Part shown: one piece after another, positions 11,640 to 24,199 of the stretch
Layout: every line of letters begins with the position of its first letter
How positions within the stretch are numbered: position 1 is the first letter of the stretch
Source of the DNA: Hirsutella rhossiliensis
Taxonomy: Eukaryota > Ascomycota > Sordariomycetes > Hypocreales > Ophiocordycipitaceae
Direction: 5' to 3'
Length of the DNA: 64,000 nucleotides
Assembly: GCF_020360975.1 (NCBI RefSeq)
Contig: NW_025408684.1
Location: forward strand, 248,001-312,000
Notes under the pieces: generated by a model
What the model was told of the DNA's origin: nothing
Databases searched by the model: none
The model's input: only the letters and a program-made list of their open reading frames with translations
Program-made: the position numbers and the translations under genes

Positions 11640-13250
11640 GGTAGACTATATCTCCCTTTTAAAAGATTAATCCCTATAATCTTTTCCGGTTATAGTAAGT
11701 AGATATTTATTCTCTAATAAATTAAAGTTCTTATTATATTTCTTTATATAATTTTCGTAGCTAATCTACTTATAGTATTACTTATTCCGCTTATAGTCCT
11801 TATTAAGTAACCTTAAATACTTTTAGGTTATATCTATAATTAGTATATATTAGTAAGAGCTTAGTTATTTCTATAACTAAGCTATTATAAGCTAGTTACG
11901 CTATTAGTAGCTATTTAACTTAATTGTTTTATTTATAGCTAATATAGTATTATATATATTATTTAAGCGTTTAGTTAAGTTATTTTATTTATCTATTTAT
12001 TTATAGGTAATAAGCTATACTAAGCTTATATTTCGTCCCTAATTATACTATAAGAGCTTACTAAAACTTAGCTATAAATATACTTCCTTTATTAAAGATA
12101 ATCTTATTTAGTAGTTTATAATTACTAATAATTATTAATAAGAATATATATACTAGCTCTTTTATATTACTTACTTCCTTATATAGTAAAAAGTATCTAT
12201 ATTTTATTAATTTATTAGTAATAATAAATATACTATTATACTTAACGTTAGTTATAGGTTCTTTTAATAGTAGTAGCTTTATAATATAGTTAAAAGCTAT
12301 TAAATCCTATGGTTTTTCTAGTACTAGTAGCGGTTATAATTCTTTATATAGCTTATATCGTTTAGCTTTACTTTATATATAAAGTTCGTATTCCTTAATA
12401 ATTTATTATACTACTTCCTTAAGCTATAGGAAGTTATATTATCGTTTAATCTATTTTATTATTCTTTAGATTCCTTAGTATCTATATATTAGATATTTAT
12501 ATATATCTTATATAACTTTATCTTATAATTCTAGTAGTATCTAGATTTTATTTTTATATATTAGAACTTTTAAATATTCTATATTATATTTATTTAATAC
12601 TTTATATTCTTTTATCTATTTTAAGATCTTTTAGTATATTAAGTTATTAGGTTATACTTTAAATTCTATATTTAGCTATTATTATTAGTAGTTCTTATTT
12701 TCGTTAATTTCTAGGAGCTATCCTTTTACTATAGGTGCCCTTATATCGTAGTTACTTTATTAACTAAAGGTATTAGCTTAACTATTTTCTATTCTTTTTT
12801 TATAGATTATTTTATAGTTACATTCTAATAAATATTCGGCCTATTAGATTTACTGTCTATTCTACTATTATATCGTTATAAAATATAAGATATTCTTATA
12901 ATCTATATAGACCTTAACTTTATATTTACTTTTAAGAAGGTAGTATTAAAATTCCTTAAAAGCTTAAATAATTATAAGGAATTCTTTATTATAGATAGGG
13001 TAGTTAAGTTCTACGCTATATAGCTTCTTTAAGTAAAATATAATTAGTTATAGTCTTCCTTTATTATCCTTTTATTTAATTTATACTCTTAAAGTAAAGT
13101 CTAATATATTAGTTTTAAGTTTAATTTATCGTTTTAAATTAAAGGTAGTTAAGACTAGTTCTTATATAATTATAGTTTTAATACATTCGAAAGCTTCGTT
13201 AGCTTTATCGTCCTATATAAATTCTTTTTCCTTCTTTATTAAGTTATATA
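11640..13250 (-). pseudogene. G3 integrase region (by position)
   Basis: This minus-strand stretch lies between RT/RNase H and the opposite-strand ORF, where gypsy integrase belongs. At about 11700-11640 the minus strand has a KYLLTITGKDYR-like segment, but I could not read the HHCC or DDE residues with confidence because of heavy AT drift. The integrase call rests mainly on gene order. Confidence 0.4.
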
Positions 13251-13259
13251 GTAGTATTA

Positions 13260-14300
13260 TAATCTTTCTAAAATCTTTAATAAATTATTAATAGTAATTT
13301 ATAAATCCTAGGAAACTTTATACGTCCTTAATATTCTTTAGTATTAGCTATTTTTTAACTAAGTTAATCTTATCTTATTATATTTATATCTCTCTTAGTA
13401 AGATTATATATCTAAGGAAGTCTACTTCCTATATATAGAACTTACTTTTCTTTAGTTTAACTAATAACTTTATATTTTAAAGTATATAGAGTACCTTATA
13501 AACGTATTCCTTATATTCTTCTAAGGTATCTAAGAAGATTAAGATATTATTTAGGTATACTACTATAAAGATATCTAAGTATTTATATAGGATATTATTA
13601 ATTATTTATTAGAAGGTAGCTAGTATATTTATAAGTCTAAATAGTATTACTAAATATTTAAATAGTCTAAATTTCGGTCTAAAAGCTATTATCTATTTAT
13701 ATCCCTTTTTTATATATATTAAGTTATAAGCGCCTTTAAGATTAAGGGCTATAAATTATTTTTTACTATATAATTAATCTTATAGTTTTAATATAAGCGG
13801 TAATAGTATTCGGTCCTTTATTATAATATCGTTTAAGCGTTTATAGTTAATAACTAATTATAGCTTACTATTTTTCTTTAAAATAAATATAACTAGGTAG
13901 CTTACTTTAGATATTAACGTTTATATATATCCCTTTTATAGATTCTTATTAAGGTAGTTATATAGTATTTATAGTTACTTTTTATTTAAGTTATAGATTT
14001 TATAGAACGTCGGCGTTATTCTATCCTTAAGATAAATTTCGTAGTCCTACTAGCTATATTTAAGTAACCCTATCTTAAGTTCTTCCTTAAAGAGTTTATT
14101 ATATTTCTAGTATTCCTAAGGGATATTCTTTATTTTATCTTATAGGCTTTATTATTTCTTTTAAGAGCTAGTTTCTCTTAACTTAAGCTCTTTATTAATT
14201 TATTTAAGGTCTTTCCTTAAAGTAATAATAACTCTTTAAATCTTTATATTATATCCTTTATTCTATTTATATTAAATACTAGGTTATATAGCTATATTAG
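13260..14300 (-). pseudogene. G3 reverse transcriptase remnant
   Basis: The minus strand reads clearly as gypsy RT: FILKKNSKL, LVINYKRLNDIIIKDR, LPLI, FIALNLKGAYNLI, then FRLFKYLVILF and YLNNILIFL. The catalytic YLDD has become YLNN at about 13557-13546, both Asp codons having drifted to Asn. The motif order and spacing are normal for the family. Many Trp, Gln and Met positions are now stops or Ile. It lies between gag/protease on the right and integrase on the left. Confidence 0.88.
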
Positions 14301-16489
14301 TTAGTATATAGGTCTTATTAATTAAATTTATTATATCTATTAGTTTAGTTACTATTTTCGTTTATATCGCTAAAGCCTATAATAATTTACTTAAACGGTT
14401 ATTTATTTTATCTTATTTAGTAGCTAAATTATTATAAAATTTTACTTTCTTTTAGATCTACTAGTCCTAGAAACTTATATCTTTATTTTAATATAGCTAG
14501 CTAGTTTTCTAGTTAATTAATAGGTTGCTCTCTTATAGCTATAAAAGTTTTAATATAAGGTTATATTCTTTAATATCTATAATATTAAAGTTAACTTATT
14601 TATTATAGCCCTAGATATTAATATTAAGGTAATTAATCTCTATATTAAGAATTCCGTTATTATAGTTAAAAGCTTCTTCTTTAATATTTATAAGTTTATA
14701 TAGAACTTTTTTATATCTTTATATAAGTTAGTAACGATTAATAACTTTAAGTAAAATATAATTACTTATCGCGCTATAGTCTAAAAGTATACGTATATAA
14801 TATCCCGCGATTTAAATATCTAATACTATTTAGTTACTATAGCTTACTATTACTATATATAGGGTCCTTAGATCTTATTATATTATACTAGTCTATAGCC
14901 CTTTTATAAATAGTATACCTTATTTTTTACTTAGTCCTTATTTATTTTATTTAGGTATTCTTCTTTAATTTATTATTAATATTATTTCTTTATATTTTTA
15001 TTATATAGTATTATATTAAGGCTTAAGAGACTAATTTCTTATAGCTAATTAAAGATTTCTTATTTCTTAACGCTATATTATTTATATTATACTACTTTAT
15101 AATTAATTATATACTATACTTTATAATTTTATTTGTTTTTATACTAAAGGTTAAGTTTTTATTTAGCGTCTTTTTATTTTTCGCGTAGTATTTCTATATC
15201 GATTTTTCCTTAGTCGGATATAGCTTATAGCCTTTATATATATTACTAATAATATTTTAGTATACTATTATATCGTTTATACTATACTTATACTTTTTTA
15301 TATTTATAAACTTTATAGTTTAAGTATATATATTTATTATAATCTTCTTTATTATATTTAACTTATTATATAAGTCTTTAAAAGATTAAGGGTTTAAATA
15401 CCTTAAAGTAAGTAGCGTTATACTATTCTTTTATTTTAGCGTATTTATAGATTTTATATATCTCTAAAAGATATCTTATTAATATACTATAATTATTATA
15501 GTATTTAAGTAGTATACTATAATTAAGTTCTAATAATATAACTTAGTCGTTTAAGTAGCGTTAATCGATTTTCTAGTAGTTTAGTTCTATACTTAGGTAA
15601 GGTTTCGAAAGTACTTATCCCTTAAACCTAACTAAAAAAGCGTTATATTATACCTTTATCTAAAAGTATATTATATAATCTAATTAAATATATAATATCT
15701 ATAAAATATACTTATAGTACTTATAAGTAAGTAGTATTTATATATCGTTTCTAAATTCTCCTTATAGTTACTATTCTTATTATAGAGCTATAAAGGTATT
15801 AACTATAGCGATAGCTATAGTATAGTCTCCTTTATATAGTACCGGTTAATATTAAATTAATATAGCTTATTAGTTTTCTATAAGAATTTAAGGTATTTAT
15901 TAGGTTTTAATTTTAAGTATTTCTTTAAATTCTTTAAAGTATAAAGCGTATTCTTTGATTATAGTATTTTCCCTTAGTAGTAAAGGTAGTAGTATAAGTT
16001 CGTTTTTATCTTCCGTTTCTTTAAGTATTTCTTATTCTTTAGAGCTTATATTATCGATACTTCGTTAGTCCTTTTTAAGCTATTATTTAAGTTTCGTAAG
16101 TATAAGAGCTATATCTATATCTTCTTTATTATATTATTTATAAACTACCTATTATTATTATTAATTTTTATTTTATATATCCTCTTAGAATCGTTTACTA
16201 TTCTTCTTAATTTAGTTTTAAGAGACTCTTTTAAGATAAGGGTATTTTAGTTTTATAAATTTAACTTATTTTTATATTTTAAGATCCCTTTATTATATTA
16301 TTATAAAGGTCTTCTTTAGTAACTTTAAGAACTATTTAATACTATTCTTATTACTTAAGTATACTATATATTTATTATTATAGTATATAGTTTAACTAAG
16401 GAGTTTATACTTTAGTCCTTATCTATTAGTAGCGTTTAAGTATTTCTTACCTTTTAAGGATAGTACCTAGTAGGTTTTCTTCTCCTTAT

Positions 16490-17350
16490 AAGGTTATCTA
16501 TATTCTTTAAAGTAATATCTAAGTTTCCTATAATTAAAATACTTTCCTTTACTTTTCTATATTATATTTAGATCTATCTTACTTAGGTTAGTTATATAGG
16601 TATAAGTAATAAGAGTTTCGTGCTTCTTTTTATAGTTAGTATATTAGTTAAAGTTATTTTTATAAAAAGGGTTTTAGTTTCCTCTTTCTTATTTCTTTTC
16701 TTAGCGTCGCGTATACTATCTATCGTTAATTTATACTACTATTATAATATAGTCTAAGAGGTTATTAAGTCGATTTTTCTTATAAAGCTCGTCCTTAACT
16801 TCTTCTTTAAGCCTATTATAGAATCGCGATATAAGGGGTTCGTTGTCTTATTTAAGCTTTAAGGTAACTTAATAGAATTTAATAGTATAGTTCGATACTA
16901 AGATCCTTTATTAAAGTTCTTAAAGTTTTTATTTAGCTTTTCGTTCTTTATTAGTTATTCTAAATACCTTTATAATAGCTTCTTTAAATCCTTAGAAACT
17001 AATAAAGACTTTATCTATCTTATTATCTCGTCGCGCTAGTTAGTTATCGAGAAAATCCCTTATAATAGGTTTAAACTAAGTAAGTGCTATTTTAGATAAA
17101 TAATTTCCTATATAGAGTACCTTTTCGACTAGGTCTAAGAGTTTAATAAGGTAAAACTAATAGTAGGCCTTAAGTTAGGTAAGAAAGTCTTAAAGCGTGC
17201 TATAAGTACCGTTAAATAGTCCTAGCTATTTTAGTTTAACTACTTCTTTAAGGTCCCTAACTTATTTATTACCTCCTTTATTCCTAAGTAACTATACCTT
17301 ATATTAAAGGGCGATAATCTCGCGTATTATATCCTAAGGCGATATAGTAG
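16490..17350 (-). pseudogene. G3 gag remnant with zinc knuckle
   Basis: The minus strand just inside the 5' LTR carries gag. A nucleocapsid zinc knuckle is visible at about 16553-16502 as a KYFNYRKLRYYFKEY segment, in which CX2CX4HX4C has become Tyr-Tyr-Tyr-Tyr through TG-to-TA and CA-to-TA changes. The stretch to its right (16560-17350) has the composition and position of capsid, but I did not match individual helices. Protease should lie at about 14700-16400 and was not resolved. Confidence 0.65.
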
Positions 17351-17457
17351 CTTTAGAGTTAGTTAATCTAGTTTACTATATAGGTATATTAATAGTTATA
17401 ATATTACTTAGAGTAACGCGGTATTATACTAAATAAGAGCTTTTAATATATAATACC

Positions 17458-17928
17458 TAGTATTATTCCTAAGGGATAAACCTATTAAGGGGTTTATATT
17501 AATAGATATAATAAGGCGTAGTTTAAGTAATAATATATATATTACGTTAGTAATAAGTTAGAGGTTATAGACTATAGACTATAACTAGGTAATTAGAATT
17601 AAAGATAGAATTATAATAAAGATCTATATTAAAAGCTAGAGAGCTATTTATCTAAAGGAGTAAAAGTAGGTAGCTATATATACCTATAAAGACTATCCTT
17701 AGATTATAGTCCTAGCTATAATCCCCTTTATAGCTTACTATAGCTTACTTATAAGCTATACTCCTAAGTAGTAATCTATTTATATAAGGCTTACTTAGCT
17801 TTTCTACGCTCTAGGTAAGCTAAGCCTAAGTAACTTCTTATCCTAACTATTATTCCGAGCCGCTTTATTATATAAATATAGCTAGCTCTCTTACGGCCCG
17901 CTAACTATAGTCGTAATACCGCGCTTAC
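17458..17928 (-). repeat. G3 5' LTR
   Basis: This is the right copy of the G3 LTR. It is the 5' LTR because pol is on the minus strand. Sequence to its right (from 17929) resumes the G2 opposite-strand ORF. Confidence 0.88.
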
Positions 17929-18570
17929 CTATATAAGCTAGCCTTCTAAGCTAATGCTATAGCGAGTAAGATAGGAGGCGCCGCCTTATAAGCGCGGCTA
18001 GCACGTATATACTAGTAATAACTACCGCCGCGGCGGCGCCTAACTTAGTCGGCGTAAGGGAGCTCCTATAACGTATACTATATATAGGGGGCCGCGCGAG
18101 CGGCTCTAGCTTAGACCTAGCACTTATACTTTAAGAGGTTAGCGGAAGACGTCTATTACGCTTACTTAACTATAGACTTATAGGGGTAGCGGAGATAGAG
18201 GTAGGGGCCGAGGGGCCGGGCGTTATAAGTAGCGGTAGGGACAGCGTTATTACCTTAAAGGGCGATATAAGGGCGGCTAGCGTAGCGGAGGTAGTAGTAG
18301 CGGCGGTAGGCGCGGTAGTAAGAGCGCGGGTAGGAGTAGCGGTAGCGGCGGAGCTATTATCGGCCGCGCTTAGTATAGCGTCGATAAATAACTCTATACG
18401 CTCTAAGAAAGAAGAGGCAAAGGAGAGGGAGGTAGATATATCTATCGCGGAAGTTAGTATTATAGATTACGGCCTCTTACTCTATAAAGTAAGGAACTTA
18501 CTAATTAAAGTTATTATTATTATTAAGGCTATTATTACTACTATAGCTATTACTATAAGTATATATTAAT
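17929..18570 (-). pseudogene. G2 opposite-strand ORF, 5' part with CX2CX6C motif
   Basis: This continues the frame cut at 10094. On the minus strand Tyr codons at 18018-18020, 18009-18011 and 17988-17990 have CX2CX6C spacing, followed by K, exactly as in the G1 copy; the RASRA residues between the second and third are nearly the same in the two. The upstream part (18100-18460) is Ala-, Arg- and acid-rich with GC-rich codons. Being split by G3 shows that G2 was here first. The function is unknown. Confidence 0.6.
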
Positions 18571-18639
18571 AAAGGGGCCTATATAGCTAAAAACGAACTA
18601 ATACCTTAAGTAGAGCGGAACTTACTTATTACTACTATT

Positions 18640-18696
18640 ACTATAGTTAAAGAAGGAAGAGAAGGAAAGGAAGGAGGAAAGAGGGATACTACCTTA
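18640..18696 (+). promoter_or_regulatory. G2 polypurine tract
   Basis: A long plus-strand purine run (AGAAGGAAGAGAAGGAAAGG and onward to about 18696) follows the opposite-strand ORF. For a plus-strand gypsy element this is where the polypurine tract belongs. Confidence 0.6.
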
Positions 18697-19000
18697 TATA
18701 CCCCTTAGTAAAGGAGGCTACCTAAGGCTAAGGGGATAGGTAACCTAAGGCTTATATAGGTCTAGGCTAGCCGCTAGCTACCTTAGGGCGTATATAATAA
18801 GTTATACCCTTATTTAAACGGCTAGCTAGCCGATAAGTATAAAGCTAGGTTATATCTACCTAGGCTAATAGGTATAGGGATAATAAGGCTAGTAGGGCTA
18901 GTATAATTAACGGGAAAAGGGTAGGGTAGAGCTAGCGGTATAAGCTTAATAATATAAAAGCTATTAATAAGGTAGCGCTATACCGCGCTTAAGGAAGGGT
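18697..19000 (+). repeat. Probable G2 3' LTR
   Basis: The sequence directly after the polypurine tract should be the 3' LTR of G2. There is no second copy in the window, because the 5' half of G2 is missing, so the extent is a guess. It is not similar to the G1 LTR. Confidence 0.35.
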
Positions 19001-19179
19001 ATTATATAAGAGTCTTTAACTATTATAAGTTATAGGCTTAAGCTATAGCCTAAGCTATATAGTTATATATAAAGGGCTAGATCCTATATATATATATATA
19101 GGCTAGCCGCGTATAAAAGAGCTCTATATAGCTTATTAATATTATCTTATAAACGGTACCTATATATACGCCTCTACTT

Positions 19180-20480
19180 ACTTTATAATACTACTCTCCT
19201 TTTTAAACGTTACCCTTAGTATCGAACTATAAACCCCTTTACCTTTATCTTAAACCCTAGCTCTCTTAACTTTAACTATAGTAGCCTTAACTCCCGCGGC
19301 CTTAGCTTTAACCCTTATAGCCCTAGTATATATACTAACTTAACGAACGCTATACCTAGTAACCTATTAGTTTTAGCTTTCTAATATTATTTAAGACTAA
19401 GCCTTTATTATTAAAGCCCTTAAAGCCCTTATATAAGCGAATATAGTTACGCTTATTATAACTATACCTCTTAATATATATATAAGGCTTCTACTAAATA
19501 ATATCTTAAATGCCCTTATTAACGTAAATATATAGTATAAGTTTATAAAGCTCTAGAATAAAAATAAGAATTATACTAAAGAGCTATATAACCTCTTCGA
19601 TAATAAAGTCTATATCTTTATAAGCCTCTACTATAATATCTAACTTAAACTAAACTAATTCTACGCCCTACTTCCTTATATCCTCGCTAATAGAGCCTAG
19701 ATATATTATATTAATTATATTAGCTAGACCGTAATATTTTAATAAGTATATAATAGTATTAAGTAGTATTTTAATATAAAAGTAAACTATACTTATTACT
19801 ATATAAATTAGACTATAACTATATTTACTAAGCTTTATATAGATAATACTAACGTAATAAAGTTACTCTAGGAAGTACTTTAGCTACTCTTTAATAAGTT
19901 ATAATAGTATTAGCGTGCCCTTAATAGGGAATTTACTAATAAAGTTTACCTCTAAATAACCCTTATTAACGCCTACTATAGCGTGCTAGAATTAAAGCAC
20001 GCCCTCCTTAAGCTATTAAATAAGATAAAGGCGTTATTTATAGATCTTCGTTCTTTTATTAAAATATATCTTATACGTAATATAACCCCTTAATATACCT
20101 AGGATAATAACTAATAGTACTACCTTAATCGTCGATATAATAATAACCGCGAAAGAGGTAGTAGATATAGAGGAAGTAGAGACTTTAAAGGCTAGAGCTA
20201 TAACTATAGTAGATTTAACTAACGCCCTTAAGGTAATAATAACCGCCCTTAAACTAAAAAGTGCTTTATATATAATAAAGAAGGCTACTAGTCTATTAAA
20301 TATATAGCTAAAGAACGTTAGAAGGCTAAGAGTTAATATATAGCCTATTATTACTTTATAGGTATATATATAGAACTCGCGGCCTATATAATAGACTATA
20401 AAGGTATTAAAAACGACCCCGCTAACGATAACGGCGACTAAGATAAGAATTAAGATAATAATACTAACCTAAAATAGTAG
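19180..20480 (+). pseudogene. Co1 copia gag remnant with zinc knuckle
   Basis: The plus-strand frame carries a copia-type gag. Near its end, at 20262-20303, is a zinc knuckle: Cys codon TGC intact, then FI, Tyr (from Cys), NKEGY, a TAG, SIKY and IAKER, fitting the CX2CX4(C/H)X4H pattern of copia nucleocapsids. The preceding 1 kb has the alternating hydrophobic/charged pattern and TAG-for-Gln density of a decayed capsid. The 5' LTR of Co1 was not found between 19000 and 19180, so Co1 may be truncated at that end. Confidence 0.7.
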
Positions 20481-20539
20481 TAAGTAAGTTAAATACTCTA
20501 CTAGTAAGCGTTTAACTATTTAATTACTAGTAAAGACGC

Positions 20540-21005
20540 TTACTATATAGATTAAAATACTATTCCTGCCTTTTAATTTATTATTAAAGACCGCTACTCT
20601 AAAGATAAATTCTAAGGTATTATAGTTAACATAAGTATGGCTAAAGTCTTTATAGCTAGTTACTCTTAGCATATTACTTTATAATAAAAAGACCCTTTTA
20701 TAGCCCTAGATAGATCTACCTTTAGCTAAGCGACTATTAAATTTAGTAATAGCGAAGCTATTTACTTAGTTAGCTCTATTACTCTTAAAATACTAGTTAG
20801 ATAAATTCTAAGGTATTATAGTTAATATAGGTATAGCTAAAGTCTCTATAGCTAGTTACTCTTAGTATATTACTTTATAATAAAAAGACCCTTTTATAGC
20901 CTTAGATAGATCTACCTTTAGCTAAGCGACTATTAAATTTAGTAATAGCGAAGCTATTTACTTAGTTAGCTCTATTACTCTTAAAATACTAGTTAGAAGG
21001 ATTAT
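20540..21005 (+). pseudogene. Co1 protease remnant with 196-base tandem duplication
   Basis: This reads as the copia protease region (KVFIASYS, DPFIALDRSTFS, IKFSNSEAIY, ITLKILVR). The block 20603-20798 is repeated immediately at 20799-20994 with about six differences, all transitions. Since 196 is not a multiple of three the duplication also shifts the frame. The reading resumes after the second copy with RIIFYIL. Confidence 0.75.
20603..20994 (+). repeat. Tandem duplication, 2 x 196 bases
   Basis: Copies at 20603-20798 and 20799-20994 are directly adjacent. All the differences I see are C/T or G/A (for example GTATGG against GTATAG, AGCAT against AGTAT), so RIP or drift acted after the duplication. 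Confidence 0.9.
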
Positions 21006-21149
21006 ATTCTATATCCTTTAGGCCCCTACCCCCTTCCTACTTTCTTTAGCTAATATAGACTATCTTAGCGTTTACTTTAATAATATTATAGATATACTTA
21101 ATTATACTAATTATTATACTAATCGCTAAATAAGTATCCTTATTACCTA

Positions 21150-22500
21150 AAAATAGGGATACCCTTAGTTCTTTCTCTTAAAAGCTAAAGACTTAATCGC
21201 TTTTCTTATAAAGACTAAGATTCGTATACTTTACTAACGATTTAGACACCTAGTAGTCCCTAAGCTATATTACCTTTTAAAGTAAGCCGGCTATAGTAAC
21301 GTTTCGATAGGTATATTAAAGACTATCTCTAAGTTCTACTATTATTATTAAATATACTTATAAGCCTTAAGACGCTTTAAATTTACCTATAAGAATAACT
21401 AAGAGTTTAATTATAAAATTATCGTTAATATAATATACCTAGGAAGCCTATAACGCCTTATTTTATACGTTATAGACATAGCTATTACTTTTTAAGGAGT
21501 AAGATTCCTACCCTTAATATTAGCTAAGGATATATAAGAGACCCTTTAGACTATTTTAATAGGTAAGATTATACCCTTATAGATATTAGCCCGTTAAGGG
21601 GGGGGGGATAAGACCCTTAGTACTCCCCTTTTAACTTACTTCTAAGTATACTTAAAGGCGTTATAAAAACCTCGATTATTTAATTAAGTATCTTCCTTAA
21701 TTATAGTTAATTTAAATTTTTGTTTTTCCCCTTTAAAGTAGAGGCCGCTAGTTACGCGACTCTAGTAAAGATAAAGAGGCATAAAGTAAAGAAATCTCTA
21801 AGACTTATATCTATAACCTAAGGCCCTTAGAGCTATATATAAGACCGATAATTAGATAATTACGTAGTTAATTACTCTACTAATCCTTAGCTATATACTA
21901 CGTATACTTTAGGTATATACCCTCGTCCTTATTAAACTATCTAGATCGATATATACCTTAGACCCCTTAGTACTATTCGATATAATATAGGGACTAACTT
22001 TACTTTAATAGAGTTCCGCTAAGAAGTAAAACTTATAAGGATTAAATACTCTTAAGTACCTATTAAGATATATTAGTCTATTAGAAAAATTAAAAGATAT
22101 TACGCCCTCCTTTAATATACGTATAATATCCTAAACGTAGAACTAAGTAATATTACCTCTATTAAAGTAGTACTCTAAATAGCTATAAAAGCTATTAATA
22201 ATATAGACCTAATAAGATTATTCTAACTTTACTTATTTTTAGCGCTTACCCTTATTTAACTATAGAATCGCCCCTTTTTACTTCTACTCTAAAAAGGTCG
22301 GCCGCGATATAGAAAGCGATAAAGACGCTTTACTAACTCTTAGTAGAAAGATAAGTTAAAGATACCCTTTATATATATAATAGACCGTCTACCGCTAACG
22401 TTTTATCCCTCTTACTATAAAGTAAAGTTCGCGTTTAAAGAGAAAAAGATAGCTAGTAAGGACCTTTTAAGATTACTTCGATTAATAGATATAACGTTAC
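21150..22500 (+). pseudogene. Co1 copia integrase remnant (split by a solo LTR)
   Basis: Around 21215-21345 the frame shows the pre-integrase zinc region (FLIKTKIRILY, FRHL, a KFYYYY stretch where the HHCC Cys residues are now Tyr). The core follows (DV/NIIYLGS, a VIDI segment, DTWETL-like). The sequence is interrupted at 21555 by an LTR of G4 and continues at 21937 in frame (IDIYLRPLSTIRY, IGTNFTSIEFREE, then KIKRYHAPL). Removing the LTR and one copy of the 4-base duplication rejoins the frame exactly. The integrase C-terminal part runs to about 22500. Confidence 0.8.
21555..21936 (+). mobile_element. Solo LTR of the G4 family
   Basis: This is 382 bases long and nearly identical to the two LTRs of G4 (24511-24885, 37400-37781). 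It is flanked by CTAT on both sides (21551-21554, 21937-21940; ACTAT if the terminal A is counted outside). It sits in the Co1 integrase. Its ends are TTTAA...TTAAA. A run of ten G at 21598-21607 matches the right G4 LTR. A lone LTR with target duplication is the usual product of LTR-LTR recombination. Confidence 0.9.
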
Positions 22501-22699
22501 GATTAATATAGTTAATAGCCCCTAAGTCTTTTATTCTATATATATATAGCCGTACCTACGTAATAACTCTATAATCCCTTAAGTTCCTACCCTTACCTAG
22601 GATAAAGAAGAAACCCTTGCCCGACTTAACCCCCCGGCACCCTATAAGAGAGGACGCCTACCTAGATCTAAGAATAAGCTAAAGGATTTAATTATAATA

Positions 22700-24060
22700 A
22701 CCGCTCCTTTAAGCTAAAGTTTCCTAACTTAGAAGGAAGAAGATATTTACGCTTTATTTATTAAACTTAGGAATAAAGGCATTATTACTACTCCCGGCGC
22801 CCTATTTAAAGAATCCGATAATATTAAGATTACTAACTTTATAGGACGAGGTATATTTAACTTTAAAAGATATAATCGAATAATTTACGGTAATTATTAT
22901 ATCTTTCGCTCCTAAATAGTTTATAAAGTTAAAGGTAAAGATACCTAACCGTATAAGAAATTACGACTTATTATTTAAGGATATAGCGACTTTAAGAAGA
23001 CTACCTTACTAACGTAATCCTTAATAATTTAACGCGTTAGTTAAAGGCTTATTTTAGCTATTGCCCCTAGACTTCTTTAAGGCAACGGTATAACCCTTTC
23101 CCTTCGCGATACTACTTAAGTATACCTATAATCCTAAACCGAGCTATTCTAAATAATTCTAACCTATTTACCTACCGAATTATAAGATAAATACCCTTAT
23201 AGAATGATTATTTATATTATTAAGCTCTTATATAGAATTATAGAAGCTAGAGTCTATTAGTATCGTATATATTAATAATATTACCTTAAGAACCTTAATA
23301 TATTTACTTTAACTTATAATTCCTACCTTTTAATTATAAATACCGGCCTTAATACGTTAGGCATTATTAAAGTATAGATAGATAATACCCTTATACTTAG
23401 AATAGATAGCTTTTCCGCCCGTAAAGAAGAAAAGCTTATAGAAGTATAATTTCGAGCTAAACTAAAGACTTCGATAACCCTAGGAATAACGGTTAACTTT
23501 AATAGTGCAAAACTTACCCTATTAAATATAGGATCCCTATTGCTTTAGTAGAAAGGATAAGCCTCTAAAATCGCTACTATTAACCCTAGAGCATTAAATT
23601 ATAGCTAACGCTACGTCGAGCAACGAGCGCGCGGATCGTATATTGCCTTAATCTATTAACCTAAAGCCTCCTTTAACGTTTCTATTATAGTATAAGTCTA
23701 GACCCCTAATAATAACGACTATAAAGCTTTAAATAAGCGCTTATAATAGTAAATAGATTACTAAGAACGAGGCCTTATATATAAACCTATTAATCTTACT
23801 ACCGTAAAGCTTTTAATCTTTATAGATAGATCGTTTATAAATAATAAGGACCTATCCTTATAACTCGGTTACGTTATTATCCTTGCTAATAAGACTAAAT
23901 AATAAAGGCATTACCGAACCGAGCCCTAGAACGCCTTATCGATACTAATAGTCTAATAATTCGAATAGAAGGATACGTCTAACGCCCTTAATTACTTATA
24001 ACGCTAATAATTAAATAGTTATTATAGTTAATTAGCCCGTCTTTCTTTCGTCCGTTCCCT
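22700..24060 (+). pseudogene. Co1 copia reverse transcriptase / RNase H remnant
   Basis: The plus-strand frame has the copia RT order: KVKGKDT-like N-terminal block with LIIxGYSDFKKTTLLT, QRLI, LSLRDTT (DITQAY-like), LYGIxEA, YWYR, then an LLITNTG block. The catalytic region at about 23371-23400 reads V, stop, IDNTLIL in place of YVDD-like VxTDDT. Later come the RNase H-side motifs (SLL, GQASKIA, LNYS, then FIDRSF, LGYVIILANKT). Stops are mostly TAG. The terminal RNase H could not be followed beyond about 24060. Confidence 0.8.
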
Positions 24061-24199
24061 AGGATCCTTATTATAGGTAGTCTATATAACTAGACATTAA
24101 ATAGCTATAACGGCATAGTTATTATAACCTATATAACTAGGTCTTTCTTCTCGTTTAAACCTAGATAGATTATTACTATACTTCTTATAGTAAAAGAAA

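Larger units (their letters stand above)
10095..17928 (-). mobile_element. G3: RIP-inactivated Ty3/gypsy element inserted in G2
   Basis: Direct LTRs (10095-10555 and 17458-17928) flank 6.9 kb with gag, pol and a polypurine tract on the minus strand, plus an opposite-strand ORF near the 3' LTR. The bases on either side (up to 10094, from 17929) are the two halves of the G2 opposite-strand ORF, judged by alignment with the uninterrupted copy in G1, so G3 jumped into G2. The target duplication is not clear: the flanks read acgac and ccgcg. The interior is very AT-rich, more so than G1. Confidence 0.88.

Noticed and set aside
18500..19180. 5' LTR of Co1
   Set aside because: No part of this stretch matches the short repeat arms at 24200-24510 that might be the Co1 LTR, so no 5' LTR can be claimed.
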